From Pantoea phytobeneficialis (GTDB taxonomy: Bacteria > Pseudomonadota > Gammaproteobacteria > Enterobacterales > Enterobacteriaceae), in the NCBI RefSeq assembly GCF_009728735.1, contig NZ_CP024636.1, forward strand, positions 396,322 to 460,321: a stretch of DNA of 64,000 nucleotides, read 5' to 3'. The stretch's first letter is position 1. The number at the start of each line of letters is the position of its first letter. A program made the position numbers and the translations under genes. The notes below the pieces were generated by a model. The model ran no database searches, was not told the DNA's origin, and saw only the letters and a list, made by a program, of their open reading frames with translations. Shown piece by piece: positions 8,525-17,631 of this stretch.

Positions 8525-10729
8525 TTACACAGAGGGCATTTTCATTGACTCAGTCTTGTTATCCTTTTTTTCATCTGCATAGGCGTAATTATATTGACTA
8601 TATCCATAGACATAATAATTGCTTGCCTTATTGAGCACGCTATTAAGAATGCATCCTTTGATTTCCACCCCCACATGTTCGAAGCGTTTGATACTGACCT
8701 GCACTTCTTTGATGGTGTTGACCTCAAATCGCGCAACCAGCATGGACGTGCCTGCATAGCGTCCAATGATTGCGGCATCGGTGACTGCCAGAATCGGCGC
8801 AGTATCAACAATCACCAGATCATAATTATTCGATGCCCAGGTTAATAAAGCTTCAAATCTCTTATGCGAGAGCAATTCTGCCGGGTTCGGAGGAATGCTT
8901 CCGTGTGATATAAAATCGAAGCCAACACCAGGGACTTTCTTATCTAAGTCAACCACGTTGACCTGACCAGAGATAATGTCTGACAACCCTTTATTCCCAC
9001 GATGATTAAACAGCTTATGGGCATAGCCTTTACGCATATCGGCGTCAATAAATAACACCCTCTGACCTGACTGAGCGACCACTGCCGCTAAGTTGCTGGC
9101 AATAAATGTCTTACCGACGTTTTGCGTGGCGCCAGAGATCATTAACACGTTGTTTCTGGCTTGCAGCATCGCAAAGTAAAGGCTGGTGCGCAGACTGCGC
9201 AATGCCTCAATCGCCAGGTCAGCAGGGTTTTCAATTGCCAGGAACTTGCTCCCCACAACCGACTTTTTGCTACCGAAGCGTTTCACGCCTTGATTCTGCT
9301 TATTCAACCATTCGGACACCGGCACATTGGCATACACACTCACCCCGATGTGCTCCAGTTGCTCAGCTGATGCAATTGTCCGACGCAATAACATCTTCCC
9401 GGCAACCAGTATCAGCGAGAAAATAAATCCGGCGACCAGGGCCGTCACCACCATATTTGTTCTTTGCGGCAGAACAGGAGACGGCTGCGTCACAGCGGTG
9501 TCAATAATATGCACATTACCGATGATGCTTGATCTCGCCACGCCCAGCTCTTGCTGACGGTTAAGTAGCTGCATGTAAATAGCACGTCCGGAGTCCACAT
9601 CGCGGCTCAGACGTTCAACTTGCTGCTGGGTGGCCGGCATCGTGGAAATACGCTTGTTCAGATCGTCGCGCTCCTGTAATAACGTCTGGCGCTTGTCCAG
9701 CAACGTTTTATAGGTCGGGTGATCTTTGGTATATAACTGTGAAATTTCAGATTCACGAAACGTCAGTTCATTCAGCTGACTATCCACATTCACCACTTGA
9801 TCAAGCACGGCTTTCGCCTCCAGAGACAAATCCACCGAGTCTACCTGGCGACGGTAAAGATTCATTTTGTCTTCTGCTGCATCGAGATCACTGCGTACCT
9901 GTGGTAATTGCTGATGCAGAAAATCGAGGCTGTTAGTATCCTCAGCCCGTTGCCGGGCAACGTTCTGTTCTAAATAGTTCTCGCTGATTACATTCAGGAT
10001 CGATGCGGCTCTGGCTTTGTCATCACTGCTCAATGTCAGCAGCAGGATCCCGGTTTTCTTGCCCTGATCCTCGACATCAAAGTTATCCAGCAGGCTGGCA
10101 ATAGCCGCCTGGCGTGAAATATATTTCACGGTGAATTTCGTCCCCGGTTGGGCATGCATGCTATCGACATTCAGTAACATGCCATCGCGGGTGATCGGGC
10201 TACCGACGTTGCCATAGAACTGGACATTGCCGTTCTCGACAAGGAAACGCTCGTTATCCACAACGGTTAAGGTAATGCGCGGCGGGGTTTCATCTGTACG
10301 TGGCAGATACAACTGACTGATGCTGAGTTTTCCCGGCACCTCTCCCGTCAACCTTGCCCATCCACGGCCAAACAGCGGAAAATATTGCTGGCTAATGACA
10401 GCCTGTAAGTTCAAATCATTAACGGTCTTGCCGAGGATCATGCGCGATTGCAGCAATGCGATCTCGGGCGCGGAGACGGGCTCGGTATCCGGCAGCATTG
10501 GGCTGATGTTATTCAGCAACGCATTCCCCTGCTTTTGCTCAATCTGAATCATCGCATTCGCCTGATAAACCGGCGTGACGAACAGTGCATAAACAATCGC
10601 AAACAGGGTAACGACACTGGTCACCGCGATAATCAATTTACGATGATCCAGCAGCCCACCGTAAATGCGCCCCAAATCGATCTCTTCTGATTTGGCGGTG
10701 ACGATTTTATGTTTAATAGTGGTTGTCAT
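8525..10729 (-). CDS. Wzc-type tyrosine autokinase / chain-length regulator, copy 1 (AmsA-like)
   Basis: 734 residues from the ATG at 10727-10729 (M-T-T-T-I-K-H-K), which has GGGAA upstream; a longer frame from 10837 adds 36 residues unlike the family. Order: TM1 (about residues 30-50), periplasmic Wzz domain with coiled coil, TM2 (about 440-460), BY-kinase domain. Walker A GATQNVGKT near 533, A' LFIDADMRKG near 560, Walker B LVIVDTAPILAVTDA near 638, conserved IPPNPAELL, and a tyrosine-rich tail (NYYVYGYSQYNYAYA, about 704-717) that is the autophosphorylation site in this family. First gene of the operon as visible. The usual upstream partners Wza (outer-membrane channel) and Wzb (phosphatase) are absent here. 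Confidence 0.93.
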   Translation of the reverse strand: MTTTIKHKIVTAKSEEIDLGRIYGGLLDHRKLIIAVTSVVTLFAIVYALFVTPVYQANAMIQIEQKQGNALLNNISPMLPDTEPVSAPEIALLQSRMILGKTVNDLNLQAVISQQYFPLFGRGWARLTGEVPGKLSISQLYLPRTDETPPRITLTVVDNERFLVENGNVQFYGNVGSPITRDGMLLNVDSMHAQPGTKFTVKYISRQAAIASLLDNFDVEDQGKKTGILLLTLSSDDKARAASILNVISENYLEQNVARQRAEDTNSLDFLHQQLPQVRSDLDAAEDKMNLYRRQVDSVDLSLEAKAVLDQVVNVDSQLNELTFRESEISQLYTKDHPTYKTLLDKRQTLLQERDDLNKRISTMPATQQQVERLSRDVDSGRAIYMQLLNRQQELGVARSSIIGNVHIIDTAVTQPSPVLPQRTNMVVTALVAGFIFSLILVAGKMLLRRTIASAEQLEHIGVSVYANVPVSEWLNKQNQGVKRFGSKKSVVGSKFLAIENPADLAIEALRSLRTSLYFAMLQARNNVLMISGATQNVGKTFIASNLAAVVAQSGQRVLFIDADMRKGYAHKLFNHRGNKGLSDIISGQVNVVDLDKKVPGVGFDFISHGSIPPNPAELLSHKRFEALLTWASNNYDLVIVDTAPILAVTDAAIIGRYAGTSMLVARFEVNTIKEVQVSIKRFEHVGVEIKGCILNSVLNKASNYYVYGYSQYNYAYADEKKDNKTESMKMPSV

Positions 10730-12037
10730 GCCATGATTCCCGTGAAATCCACCAGTGGGCCTTGCAGCCCAACAATTACCGGCCTGAGCAATAAATTGAT
10801 AAACAGCATCAAAAGCTCCGCGATAGCAGTACATCATTACTGCCAGTACGGTATGAATATTTTCAATTTCGTCTTATCTGCCAGTGGTACGTCCCTGTTG
10901 GAGAACCATGCTGTTGTTGCAGTGGTTAAATAAATAAATTTTAATTGCTCGCTGTTTCTCTATTTATTAATGGCCCTGAATGTGGCTAAGCGAACAGAAT
11001 ATCATTTAATAATAATCCATTAATATTCATCATATTACACAAAAACGGCCTCTGGTGTGTGTCTGTAGCCATAAATCGCTAACTTAACGTAAAAATGTGA
11101 TGCATCGTTATTATTTTTTTGATGAATGTAAATCTTAATTTGGTCTTTAGGCAGTTAAAAAACAGCTGCTGCCCGGGTGAATTTCTTACAAGAAAACATC
11201 TTTGTCATGCTTAGTAATATCTTCCAATTGGGGGCAAAGGAATATAGCTAATTTCCTAAAATGCGCGTGGCTTTGATTGAATGACAATCTCATCTAAGAT
11301 TTTGGCTATTCATTTTAGATTGGCATATTATTTCTGCTAAAGAATAAAAATATTACCAGGCGATATAGTTAAATTAATAAGCTGCCGTTTTTATTGAGAT
11401 GATTTTTTTCCTGCGTGCGTGGTCTTAGGATTTTAGCCATTTGGTCGGAAGGCATTAAAGGCATTTTCTCACGGCCGTATTGCACTCCGCACGGCGGTTT
11501 CGTGTGTTGGGAGTTCAGTAATTATCTTATAGAAATTGTGATGCAGAGGTGTTAGGCCGTGTTTTAACAGGAACTTAAAGCCAGGGTTGGCAGAGGCCAG
11601 GTAATATGACCAGCCATAACCAGTGATCTGAACCTGAATGATTAACCTGACGACTGAGTCTGTTTATCGGGTTCAGGGGTATTCGCTATTCCTGACTGGA
11701 CCGGAAAATAATGTTTTTTGCCGGGAGCAGAAAAACATAAAGGGGAGTGGCACTGGAACTACGCGATTTATCGTCCGTCTTTCTGGCGAGGGGGCTGTCA
11801 ATATCAGCGCGTGGCCAGGAGGGGAAACTGATTTTTATGATAAAACATTGATTTTATTTACTCTAAATAAAATTTTATTGATTTATCCCTCTGTTAAAGC
11901 ACACCGCAGCGCTTCTCCCCCGTGGGGTCTGACTCTAAAATTATAAAGCCACGCTAAAGTCAGGACCATTACCTGCCGAAAATATAAAAAAGCGTTATCA
12001 ATACTTCACCCTCTGCGGGCCTTGCAAGGACTGACTC
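10730..12037. other. Gene-poor, A+T-rich region upstream of the exopolysaccharide operon
   Basis: About 1.3 kb between the minus-strand exopolysaccharide operon and the plus-strand aer-like gene. I see no convincing gene. An open frame at 11638-11946 (102 residues) lacks a ribosome-binding site and resembles nothing I know. The stretch is rich in A/T runs and presumably holds the leftward promoter and a long leader. No ops (GGCGGTAG) element or full JUMPstart was found; AACAGCTGC at 11161-11169 is only a fragment-level resemblance. A short inverted repeat TTTCTT-ACA-AAGAAA-like sequence lies near 11182-11196. Confidence 0.6.
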
Positions 12038-13570
12038 ATGCGTAACAACCAGCCCATCACTCAGCGCGAATACGTCTTCGACGATCATGCCACATTGATG
12101 TCCACCACCGATCTCAACAGCTATATCACCTACGCCAACGACGCTTTTATTGAAGTCAGCGGGTTTAGCCCGGAAGAGGTCAATGGTCAGCCACATAATA
12201 TGGTGCGCCACCCGGATATGCCGCCAGAAGCCTTTGCGGATATGTGGGCAACGTTAAAGCAGGGAGAACCCTGGACTGCGCTGGTGAAAAACCGCCGCAA
12301 AAATGGCGATCATTATTGGGTGCGTGCCAATGCCATTCCGGTGGTGCGTGAGGGGCAGGTTCAGGGTTATATGTCGGTACGTACCAAACCGACATCCGAG
12401 GAGATCCGCCAGACAGAAGCGCTGTATCGTGATTTCCGCGAAGGGCGTGCCAAAGGGCGGCGCTTCCATAAGGGTTTGATTGTGAGCCGGTTTAGTTCGG
12501 TGCTGAAAACCCTGCCACTGCGCTGGCGGATTCGTTCCACCCTCGCGGCGTTGTTGCCGCTATCGGCGTTGAGTGTCTGGTTACTGGGGATGGCCCCGCT
12601 GGCCATCGGTTGTTTTACCGGCGGTATGGCGGTGTTGCTGCTGCTGGCTTGTTTGTGGCTGGAACAACAGATTTCCCGCCCGATAGAACGCATGTGCCGT
12701 CAGGCATTGAGCGTGGCGACCGGTGCCAGCCATAAAGTGGAGCAGATGGATCGGGTAGATGAAATCGGCGTCACGTTGCGTGCCATCGGCCAATTGGGGT
12801 TGATGTTCCGCTGGTTAGTGGATGATGTCAGCGGTCAGGCGATTAATGTACTGAGCGCCAGCGACGCCATCGCGCGCAGTAACGATGAATTGAGCCGTCG
12901 TACCGAACAGGCTGCGGCTAACGTGCAGCAAACTGCCGCCACCATGAACGAGATGACTGCGACGGTAAAAAGTAATACCGAGACTGCCAGCGAGGTGAAT
13001 AACCTCTCCGTCAACACCAGCCAGTCGGCGGTGAAGGGCGGCCAGGTGGTTCAGGAGATGGTGGGGATGATGGCTGAAATAGCGGACAGTTCGAAGCGTA
13101 TCGCCAATATCACCAGCGTGATTGATAGCATTGCCTTCCAGACCAACATCCTCGCCCTGAATGCCGCAGTGGAAGCGGCCCGAGCCGGTGAACAGGGGAA
13201 AGGGTTTGCCGTGGTAGCCGGTGAGGTGCGTAATCTGGCACAGCGTAGTGCCACCGCAGCCAGTGAGATTAAAAATCTGGTGGAAACCAGCGCCAGCCGC
13301 GTGCAGTCGGGAAGTGCGCACGCTGATGCTGCCGGGCGCACCATGCAGGACATTGTTGAACAGGTGCAGCACGTTACCACGCTTATCGCGCAAATCAGTG
13401 CCGCCACCGCAGAGCAATCCACCGCGCTGAGTGAAGTGAGCGGGGCGGTAGAAGATCTTGACGATATTACCCATCAGAACGCAGCGCGGGTGCAGGAGGG
13501 GGCGGAAGCCTCGGGCCGTATGGCACGTCAGGCGAACCGCCTGGTGGAAGCGATTAGCGTTTTCCGTTAG
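12038..13570 (+). CDS. Aer-like PAS-domain methyl-accepting chemotaxis receptor
   Basis: 510 residues, close to E. coli Aer (506). An N-terminal PAS domain (about 10-115) with [21 protein letters not shown] and [13 protein letters not shown] has the Aer-type FAD-binding pattern. A hydrophobic hairpin anchors it to the membrane (about 170-215). It is followed by a HAMP-like segment and an MCP signalling domain whose hairpin tip is [20 protein letters not shown]. It would signal redox or energy state to CheA/CheW. The C-terminus ends [10 protein letters not shown] with no NWETF-type CheR/CheB tether, as is normal for Aer. AAGGA precedes the ATG. It converges on the AraC gene with a four-base overlap of their 3' ends. 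Confidence 0.9.
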   Translation: MRNNQPITQREYVFDDHATLMSTTDLNSYITYANDAFIEVSGFSPEEVNGQPHNMVRHPDMPPEAFADMWATLKQGEPWTALVKNRRKNGDHYWVRANAIPVVREGQVQGYMSVRTKPTSEEIRQTEALYRDFREGRAKGRRFHKGLIVSRFSSVLKTLPLRWRIRSTLAALLPLSALSVWLLGMAPLAIGCFTGGMAVLLLLACLWLEQQISRPIERMCRQALSVATGASHKVEQMDRVDEIGVTLRAIGQLGLMFRWLVDDVSGQAINVLSASDAIARSNDELSRRTEQAAANVQQTAATMNEMTATVKSNTETASEVNNLSVNTSQSAVKGGQVVQEMVGMMAEIADSSKRIANITSVIDSIAFQTNILALNAAVEAARAGEQGKGFAVVAGEVRNLAQRSATAASEIKNLVETSASRVQSGSAHADAAGRTMQDIVEQVQHVTTLIAQISAATAEQSTALSEVSGAVEDLDDITHQNAARVQEGAEASGRMARQANRLVEAISVFR

Positions 13571-14526
13571 ACATCGGGCAGCATCTCCCGTCGGGCGCGC
13601 AAAGCGCCTGGCGGTTGTCCGACAATCCGTTTAAACGCCCGGCTGAAGGCCGCCAGCGAACCGTAACCCAGATGAAAGGCGACGCTTTCCATCGCCTCGC
13701 CCTCGTTGACGATACGCTGCACCGCCAGCCGCATACGCAGTTCGGTGAGGTAGCGCAGGGGCGTCATTCCGGTCGCCGACTGAAAGCGTGCAGCAAACAC
13801 CGAGCGTGAACTACCGGATTCACGCGCCAGTCGTTCGACAGTCCAGTTTTCCCCCGGCGCACGATGCATGGCGGCCATCGCCAGGCTGAGACGCGGATCG
13901 CGCAACGCCTGCACCAGGCCGCTGCCCTTACCACAGCCATTCTCCACCCAACCACGCACAATCTGCGCCGCCACCACATCCGCCAGCCGGGACAAAATCC
14001 CGGCAAAACCCGCCTGGCGTTGGCGCGTTTCCCGCTCCATCGCGTCGAGAATGGGCTGGATTTCCGGGTATTGCGCCAACAGCGTGCTGACCAGCATCAC
14101 ATCCGGCATGGTGTGGACCAGTGGCTGCATGCCGCCCAACTCAAACGCCATGCAGGCACTGAACAGCACGACATCGGTGTTGTCCACGCACTCCCCTTCA
14201 GCGCCGTCAATGGCACACACGCTGGCGCAGATCGGTTTGCTGGTAAAGGTACTGATCGGTTCGCACTCTACCTCTTCGCTGGAGATCAGCGCATGCGGTC
14301 GGCCATGTGGGATCAACAAAGCGTCACCCGCCTGAAGGGGATAGATCGTCCCGGAGGCAGAACGGATCAACAGCGATCCACGCCCGACAAAATGCAGCTG
14401 CGCCCGACCCGGCGCGTCGTCATAACGCAGACCAAACGGGGCGTTAAGGGCGATACGTTGGTATTTGACGCCATACAGGCGCATGCCCATCAGCAGTTCG
14501 CTGGTCAGATCTTCATAGCGGCTCAT
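13567..14526 (-). CDS. AraC-family regulator with N-terminal cupin-type domain
   Basis: 319 residues. The N-terminal half has a cupin-like sensor ([28 protein letters not shown], about residues 45-80). The C-terminal AraC DNA-binding domain has two helix-turn-helix units: [21 protein letters not shown] and [20 protein letters not shown], ending [20 protein letters not shown]. This architecture (cupin_6 type) is typical of regulators next to exporter genes. It is divergent from the NepI-like exporter with 103 bases between the starts, so it probably controls that gene and itself. The ligand is not evident. Confidence 0.88.
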   Translation of the reverse strand: MSRYEDLTSELLMGMRLYGVKYQRIALNAPFGLRYDDAPGRAQLHFVGRGSLLIRSASGTIYPLQAGDALLIPHGRPHALISSEEVECEPISTFTSKPICASVCAIDGAEGECVDNTDVVLFSACMAFELGGMQPLVHTMPDVMLVSTLLAQYPEIQPILDAMERETRQRQAGFAGILSRLADVVAAQIVRGWVENGCGKGSGLVQALRDPRLSLAMAAMHRAPGENWTVERLARESGSSRSVFAARFQSATGMTPLRYLTELRMRLAVQRIVNEGEAMESVAFHLGYGSLAAFSRAFKRIVGQPPGALRARREMLPDV

Positions 14527-14545
14527 ACGATTCCAGACGAATTAT

Positions 14546-14563
14546 CAAAAAACAAAGTTTTTG
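14546..14563. promoter_or_regulatory. Inverted repeat in araC-type/exporter divergent region
   Basis: CAAAAA (14546-14551) and TTTTTG (14558-14563) form a short inverted repeat between the two divergent starts. It could be an operator for the AraC-type regulator or part of a promoter; A/T-tract palindromes arise easily by chance. Confidence 0.25.
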
Positions 14564-14629
14564 TATCATAGATCGTCTTGCTGTTGCTCACTATGCTCAC
14601 ATTTTAATTTTTTGTGATGGGGATCGCAG

Positions 14630-15817
14630 ATGAGCCTGAATAGTGATGTCGTCGAACAGAGTTTGCCGGTAGAGAAACCGGCCTGGGGGGCGGTATTTGC
14701 CATGGCTTTTGGCGTATTCGGCCTGATTACCGCCGAATTTTTGCCAGTAAGCCTGCTCACGCCGATTGCCGATGCATTGCAGGTCAGCGAAGGGCAGGCC
14801 GGACAGACGGTGACGGTCACTGCGCTGGTGGCGCTGCTGACCAGCCTGGTGATCGGCAATATCACCCGTCGTCTCGATCGCCGGATGGTGATGCTGGCGT
14901 TTACCCTGCTGCTGATTGCCTCGGCGTTGCTGGTGGCGTTTGCTCAGGACCTTACCATGATCCTGCTGGCTCGCGTGCTGTTGGGGATGGCGATTGGCGG
15001 TTTCTGGACGTTATCAACCGCCATCACCATGCGTCTGGTGCCAGGTGAGCAGGTGCCGCGTGCATTGTCGATTGTGTTTAGCGGGATTTCACTGGCGACC
15101 ATTATCGCGGCCCCGATGGGTAGCTACCTGGGTGGGCTGATTGGCTGGCGTAATATCTTCCTGCTGACCGGGGCGTTGGGGATACTGGCGCTGTTCTGGC
15201 AGTTCTTTACCCTGCCTGCTATGCCGCCGGAGAACAAGGCGCGTAGCGGTGGCGTGCTCGACCTGCTGCGTCGTAGCGTGATGCGCTGGGGCATGTTGGC
15301 GGTGATCATGATGTTTACCGGTCACTTCGCCTTCTTTACCTATCTGCGTCCGTTCCTCGAAAGCGCGGCCCAGCTCAACGTCAACCAACTGTCTCTGGTG
15401 TTGCTGGCGTTTGGCGTAGCAAACTTTTTTGGCACATCGCTGGCGGGTTATCTGGTGACGCGCAGCGTGTCGTTGACGTTGAGTGGCATGGCGCTGGTGA
15501 TGAGTGTCACCGCGTTGGTGCTGGTGAGTTTTGGCGGCGTGTCCTGGCTGGTGGGGGCGGGTGTCGCGCTCTGGGGCCTGGCGTTTGGCTCGATGCCGAC
15601 CGGCTGGTCCACCTGGATTTCACGCGCTGTGCCGGATGATGCCGAATCCGGGGGCGGATTACTGGTCGCCACCATCCAACTGGCGATTACCGTCGGTGCT
15701 GCCGCCGGTGGCTGGATGTTTGATTTACAGGGAGCTGGCGGCGTGTTCCTCTCCAGCGGTGTACTAATGCTGCTGGCGGCGATCACCATTTTCACCCGCG
15801 TGCGCCATCACGGTTAG
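14630..15817 (+). CDS. MFS exporter of the NepI (purine ribonucleoside efflux) type
   Basis: 395 residues with 12 predicted membrane segments. Long stretches match E. coli NepI in position and sequence: AEFLPVSLLTPIADAL, GQTVTVTALVALLTSLVIG, the loop D-R-R-M-V, LGMAIGGFWTLSTAITMRLV and GWSTWISRA. NepI exports inosine, guanosine and related nucleosides by proton antiport. Substrate here is inferred from family only; related DHA1 members export sugars or drugs. GGGGAT precedes the ATG. Divergent from the AraC-type gene, its likely regulator. A variant REP pair lies right after the stop. Confidence 0.83.
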   Translation: MSLNSDVVEQSLPVEKPAWGAVFAMAFGVFGLITAEFLPVSLLTPIADALQVSEGQAGQTVTVTALVALLTSLVIGNITRRLDRRMVMLAFTLLLIASALLVAFAQDLTMILLARVLLGMAIGGFWTLSTAITMRLVPGEQVPRALSIVFSGISLATIIAAPMGSYLGGLIGWRNIFLLTGALGILALFWQFFTLPAMPPENKARSGGVLDLLRRSVMRWGMLAVIMMFTGHFAFFTYLRPFLESAAQLNVNQLSLVLLAFGVANFFGTSLAGYLVTRSVSLTLSGMALVMSVTALVLVSFGGVSWLVGAGVALWGLAFGSMPTGWSTWISRAVPDDAESGGGLLVATIQLAITVGAAAGGWMFDLQGAGGVFLSSGVLMLLAAITIFTRVRHHG

Positions 15818-15830
15818 GTAATGAAAACCA

Positions 15831-15889
15831 CGCGATACATCGCGTCGCTACAAACTGCACCTGTCTGTAGCGGCACGATGTATCGCGCA
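15831..15889. repeat. REP-like pair, diverged variant
   Basis: An inverted pair of REP-like units: CGCGATACATCGCGTCGCTA at 15831-15850 (continuing with C at 15851), and the opposed unit starting GTAGCGGCACGATG at 15867. Each carries the GTAG foot and a short hairpin, with ATACAT replacing the usual ATAAAT loop. It lies just after the exporter gene. Confidence 0.8.
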
Positions 15890-16111
15890 CGTTAACCTTC
15901 ACCAATCACAGCGATAAATCCTGCCTTTTAACCAAAAGGCAGATTATTAACACTCTGCATAAAAGCTAATCATATCGTGCTTTTTATATTCAGTTTATTT
16001 GAATGATATCCGCAAATCTCTCCGCTTTTTGTTGATCAATTTCCCGCCTATTATATCTCTCAACAAGGCGATGATGCCTTACCTAATCAAACGTTGACCG
16101 AGGAATTGACC

Positions 16112-16321
16112 ATGAAATCTATCAAAACTTTTGCTGCTGTTGTTGCCCTTTCTGTTCTGCCGTTCGCCAGCTTTGCTCAGAGCGTGACCGCTACCGCTTC
16201 TACTCTGGACGGTGCTGAAGCGAAAATCGCTGCTCAGGCACACGAAGCTGGTGCTTCATATAAAGTGACCGAAGCCAACTTCAACAACGGCGTGCACATG
16301 ACCGCTGAACTGACCAAATAA
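16112..16321 (+). CDS. YdgH/BhsA/McbA-family small periplasmic protein (DUF1471)
   Basis: 69 residues from the ATG at 16112, preceded by GAGGAATTGACC; a frame from 16094 lacks a ribosome-binding site. A signal peptide is clear: MKSIKTFAAVVALSVLPFAS followed by FAQ, with cleavage after Ala-Xaa-Ala-like FA. The mature part (SVTATASTLDGAEAKIAAQA then HEAGASYKVTEANF) matches the DUF1471/YhcN fold of BhsA, McbA and YjfY, in which members are stress-induced and affect biofilm or envelope properties. Monocistronic by spacing: a strong hairpin follows at 16344-16365. Confidence 0.87.
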   Translation: MKSIKTFAAVVALSVLPFASFAQSVTATASTLDGAEAKIAAQAHEAGASYKVTEANFNNGVHMTAELTK

Positions 16322-16343
16322 GTCGGTTAACAATCTGTGCTGA

Positions 16344-16365
16344 CAGGGCGCCTCCGGGCGCCCTG
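16344..16365 (+). terminator. Terminator-like hairpin after the YdgH-family gene
   Basis: CAGGGCGCC (16344-16352) and GGCGCCCTG (16357-16365) form a perfect nine-base stem with a TCCG tetraloop, 22 bases after the stop. The downstream T tract is weak (GCCGCGTTT), so termination is likely but not certain. Confidence 0.7.
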
Positions 16366-16531
16366 GCCGCGTTTAAGCAGATAAAATCCTGTCACTTTCC
16401 CTCGCAAATGATTACTATTCGCAAAAACTAATATCCTTCGTCGGCCCGCCTCGGGCTGCTTTTAACTATCTGGTTGCAATGTCGGGCTTTCATTCACTGC
16501 CGTGAGGCGGTGGTTTTGCTATGGAGAAGTC

Positions 16532-17587
16532 ATGAAAGCGAATAAAACTGTGCAGTGGGTGCTGCGTCCACTGTTTCTGGCAACGGCTCTGTTCTCTGGT
16601 TCTGCTGCTCTGGCAGCTGATGCGCAGGAACTGAATCAGCCGATTTCTAAAGGTGCGTATGAACTGGCGTTCAGCAACAGCGATAACGCGCTGTTCCTCG
16701 CGACGTCACAAAATGCCACCAATGAAAAAGGCGGCACTGTCTATCGTCTCGACCCGCAAAATCTGGCGGTGAAGCAGACCATCGACACCGATCTGAAAGC
16801 CTTCGGTGCCACCATCAATACCAAAACCAATACCCTGTATATCGGTAATACCGTGAATGCGGCGGTGACGGCTATTGATGCCAGCACTGGCAAGGTGCTG
16901 AACACGTTGGTGCTGGATGCGCGCAAACGCAGTGAAGATGTGCGCCCGCTGCAACCGCGTGAGCTGGTGGCCGATGCGGCAACCGACCGCGTGTATATCA
17001 CCGGCCTCGGACCGCAAAGCGTGGTATGGGTGGTGGATGGCAAAACCTTGCAGTTAGTCAGCACCGTGCCGAACACCGGCAAAATGGGGACCGGTCTGGC
17101 GCTGGATTCCGCTGCACAGAAACTCTACGTCACCAACGGTGATGGCGAGCTGGTCACCATCAATACCCGTCTGAATGCGATTGAAAAACGTCAGAAAATT
17201 GATGCGGAGAAGGATCACTTCTTCCTGAATATCGCGCTGGATACCAAAGGCCATCGCGCCTTCCTCAGCGACTCCAAACAGCCGCAGGTGCTGGTGCTGG
17301 ATACCCGCACTCAGCAGGTCATCCACAAGATCGATGTACCGGAATCGCTGGCGGTGCTGTTTAACGCTGACCGTGACGAACTGTATGTGACGCACCGTAA
17401 AGCAGGTGAGATCAGCATCATCGACGCCAGCAGCTACAAGGTGAAACGCACCGTGAAAGCACCGGGCCTGCCGAACAGCCTGGCGCTGTCTGCCGACGGT
17501 AAAACGCTGTTTGTCAGCATCAAGCAGCCGGGTTCCCGTAAAGAGCCACCGAAAAATCCGGACAGCGTGCTGCGTATCGCATTGTAA
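16532..17587 (+). CDS. yncE: YncE family periplasmic beta-propeller protein
   Basis: 351 residues from the ATG at 16532, which has GGAGAAGTC directly upstream; E. coli YncE is 353. Signal peptide: basic MKANK, hydrophobic core LRPLFLATALFSGSAAL, cleavage after ALAA-like sequence. The rest is a seven-bladed YVTN-type propeller with repeated segments such as KTNTLYIGNTVNAAVTAIDA, RVYITGLGPQSVVWVVDG and DELYVTHRKAGEISIIDASS. The E. coli homologue binds single-stranded DNA in vitro and is induced under iron limitation; its true role is not settled. Confidence 0.92.
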   Translation: MKANKTVQWVLRPLFLATALFSGSAALAADAQELNQPISKGAYELAFSNSDNALFLATSQNATNEKGGTVYRLDPQNLAVKQTIDTDLKAFGATINTKTNTLYIGNTVNAAVTAIDASTGKVLNTLVLDARKRSEDVRPLQPRELVADAATDRVYITGLGPQSVVWVVDGKTLQLVSTVPNTGKMGTGLALDSAAQKLYVTNGDGELVTINTRLNAIEKRQKIDAEKDHFFLNIALDTKGHRAFLSDSKQPQVLVLDTRTQQVIHKIDVPESLAVLFNADRDELYVTHRKAGEISIIDASSYKVKRTVKAPGLPNSLALSADGKTLFVSIKQPGSRKEPPKNPDSVLRIAL

Positions 17588-17596
17588 GAAGGATCC

Positions 17597-17624
17597 GTAG
17601 CGGCGCGATAAATCGCGCCGTTAC
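17597..17624. repeat. REP-like palindrome
   Basis: A single palindromic unit beginning GTAGCGGCGCGATAAATCGC and closing with GCCGTTAC, so both ends carry the GTAG-type foot. It sits between the convergent yncE and sbmA genes. Confidence 0.85.
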
Positions 17625-17631
17625 AAGGATG

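Noticed and set aside
10730..10837. N-terminal extension of the first Wzc kinase
   Set aside because: 36 extra residues are unlike the family; the ATG at 10729 has a ribosome-binding site and gives the normal N-terminus.
11161..11185. JUMPstart/ops-like element upstream of the exopolysaccharide operon
   Set aside because: Only AACAGCTGC resembles part of the motif; the ops core GGCGGTAG is missing on both strands.
11211..11225. RcsAB-box-like sequence
   Set aside because: Matches the remembered consensus at about 8 of 14 positions, too weak in A+T-rich DNA.
11638..11946. 102-residue open frame on the plus strand in the gene-poor region
   Set aside because: No ribosome-binding site, no family resemblance, composition unlike neighbouring proteins. 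Not called as a gene.
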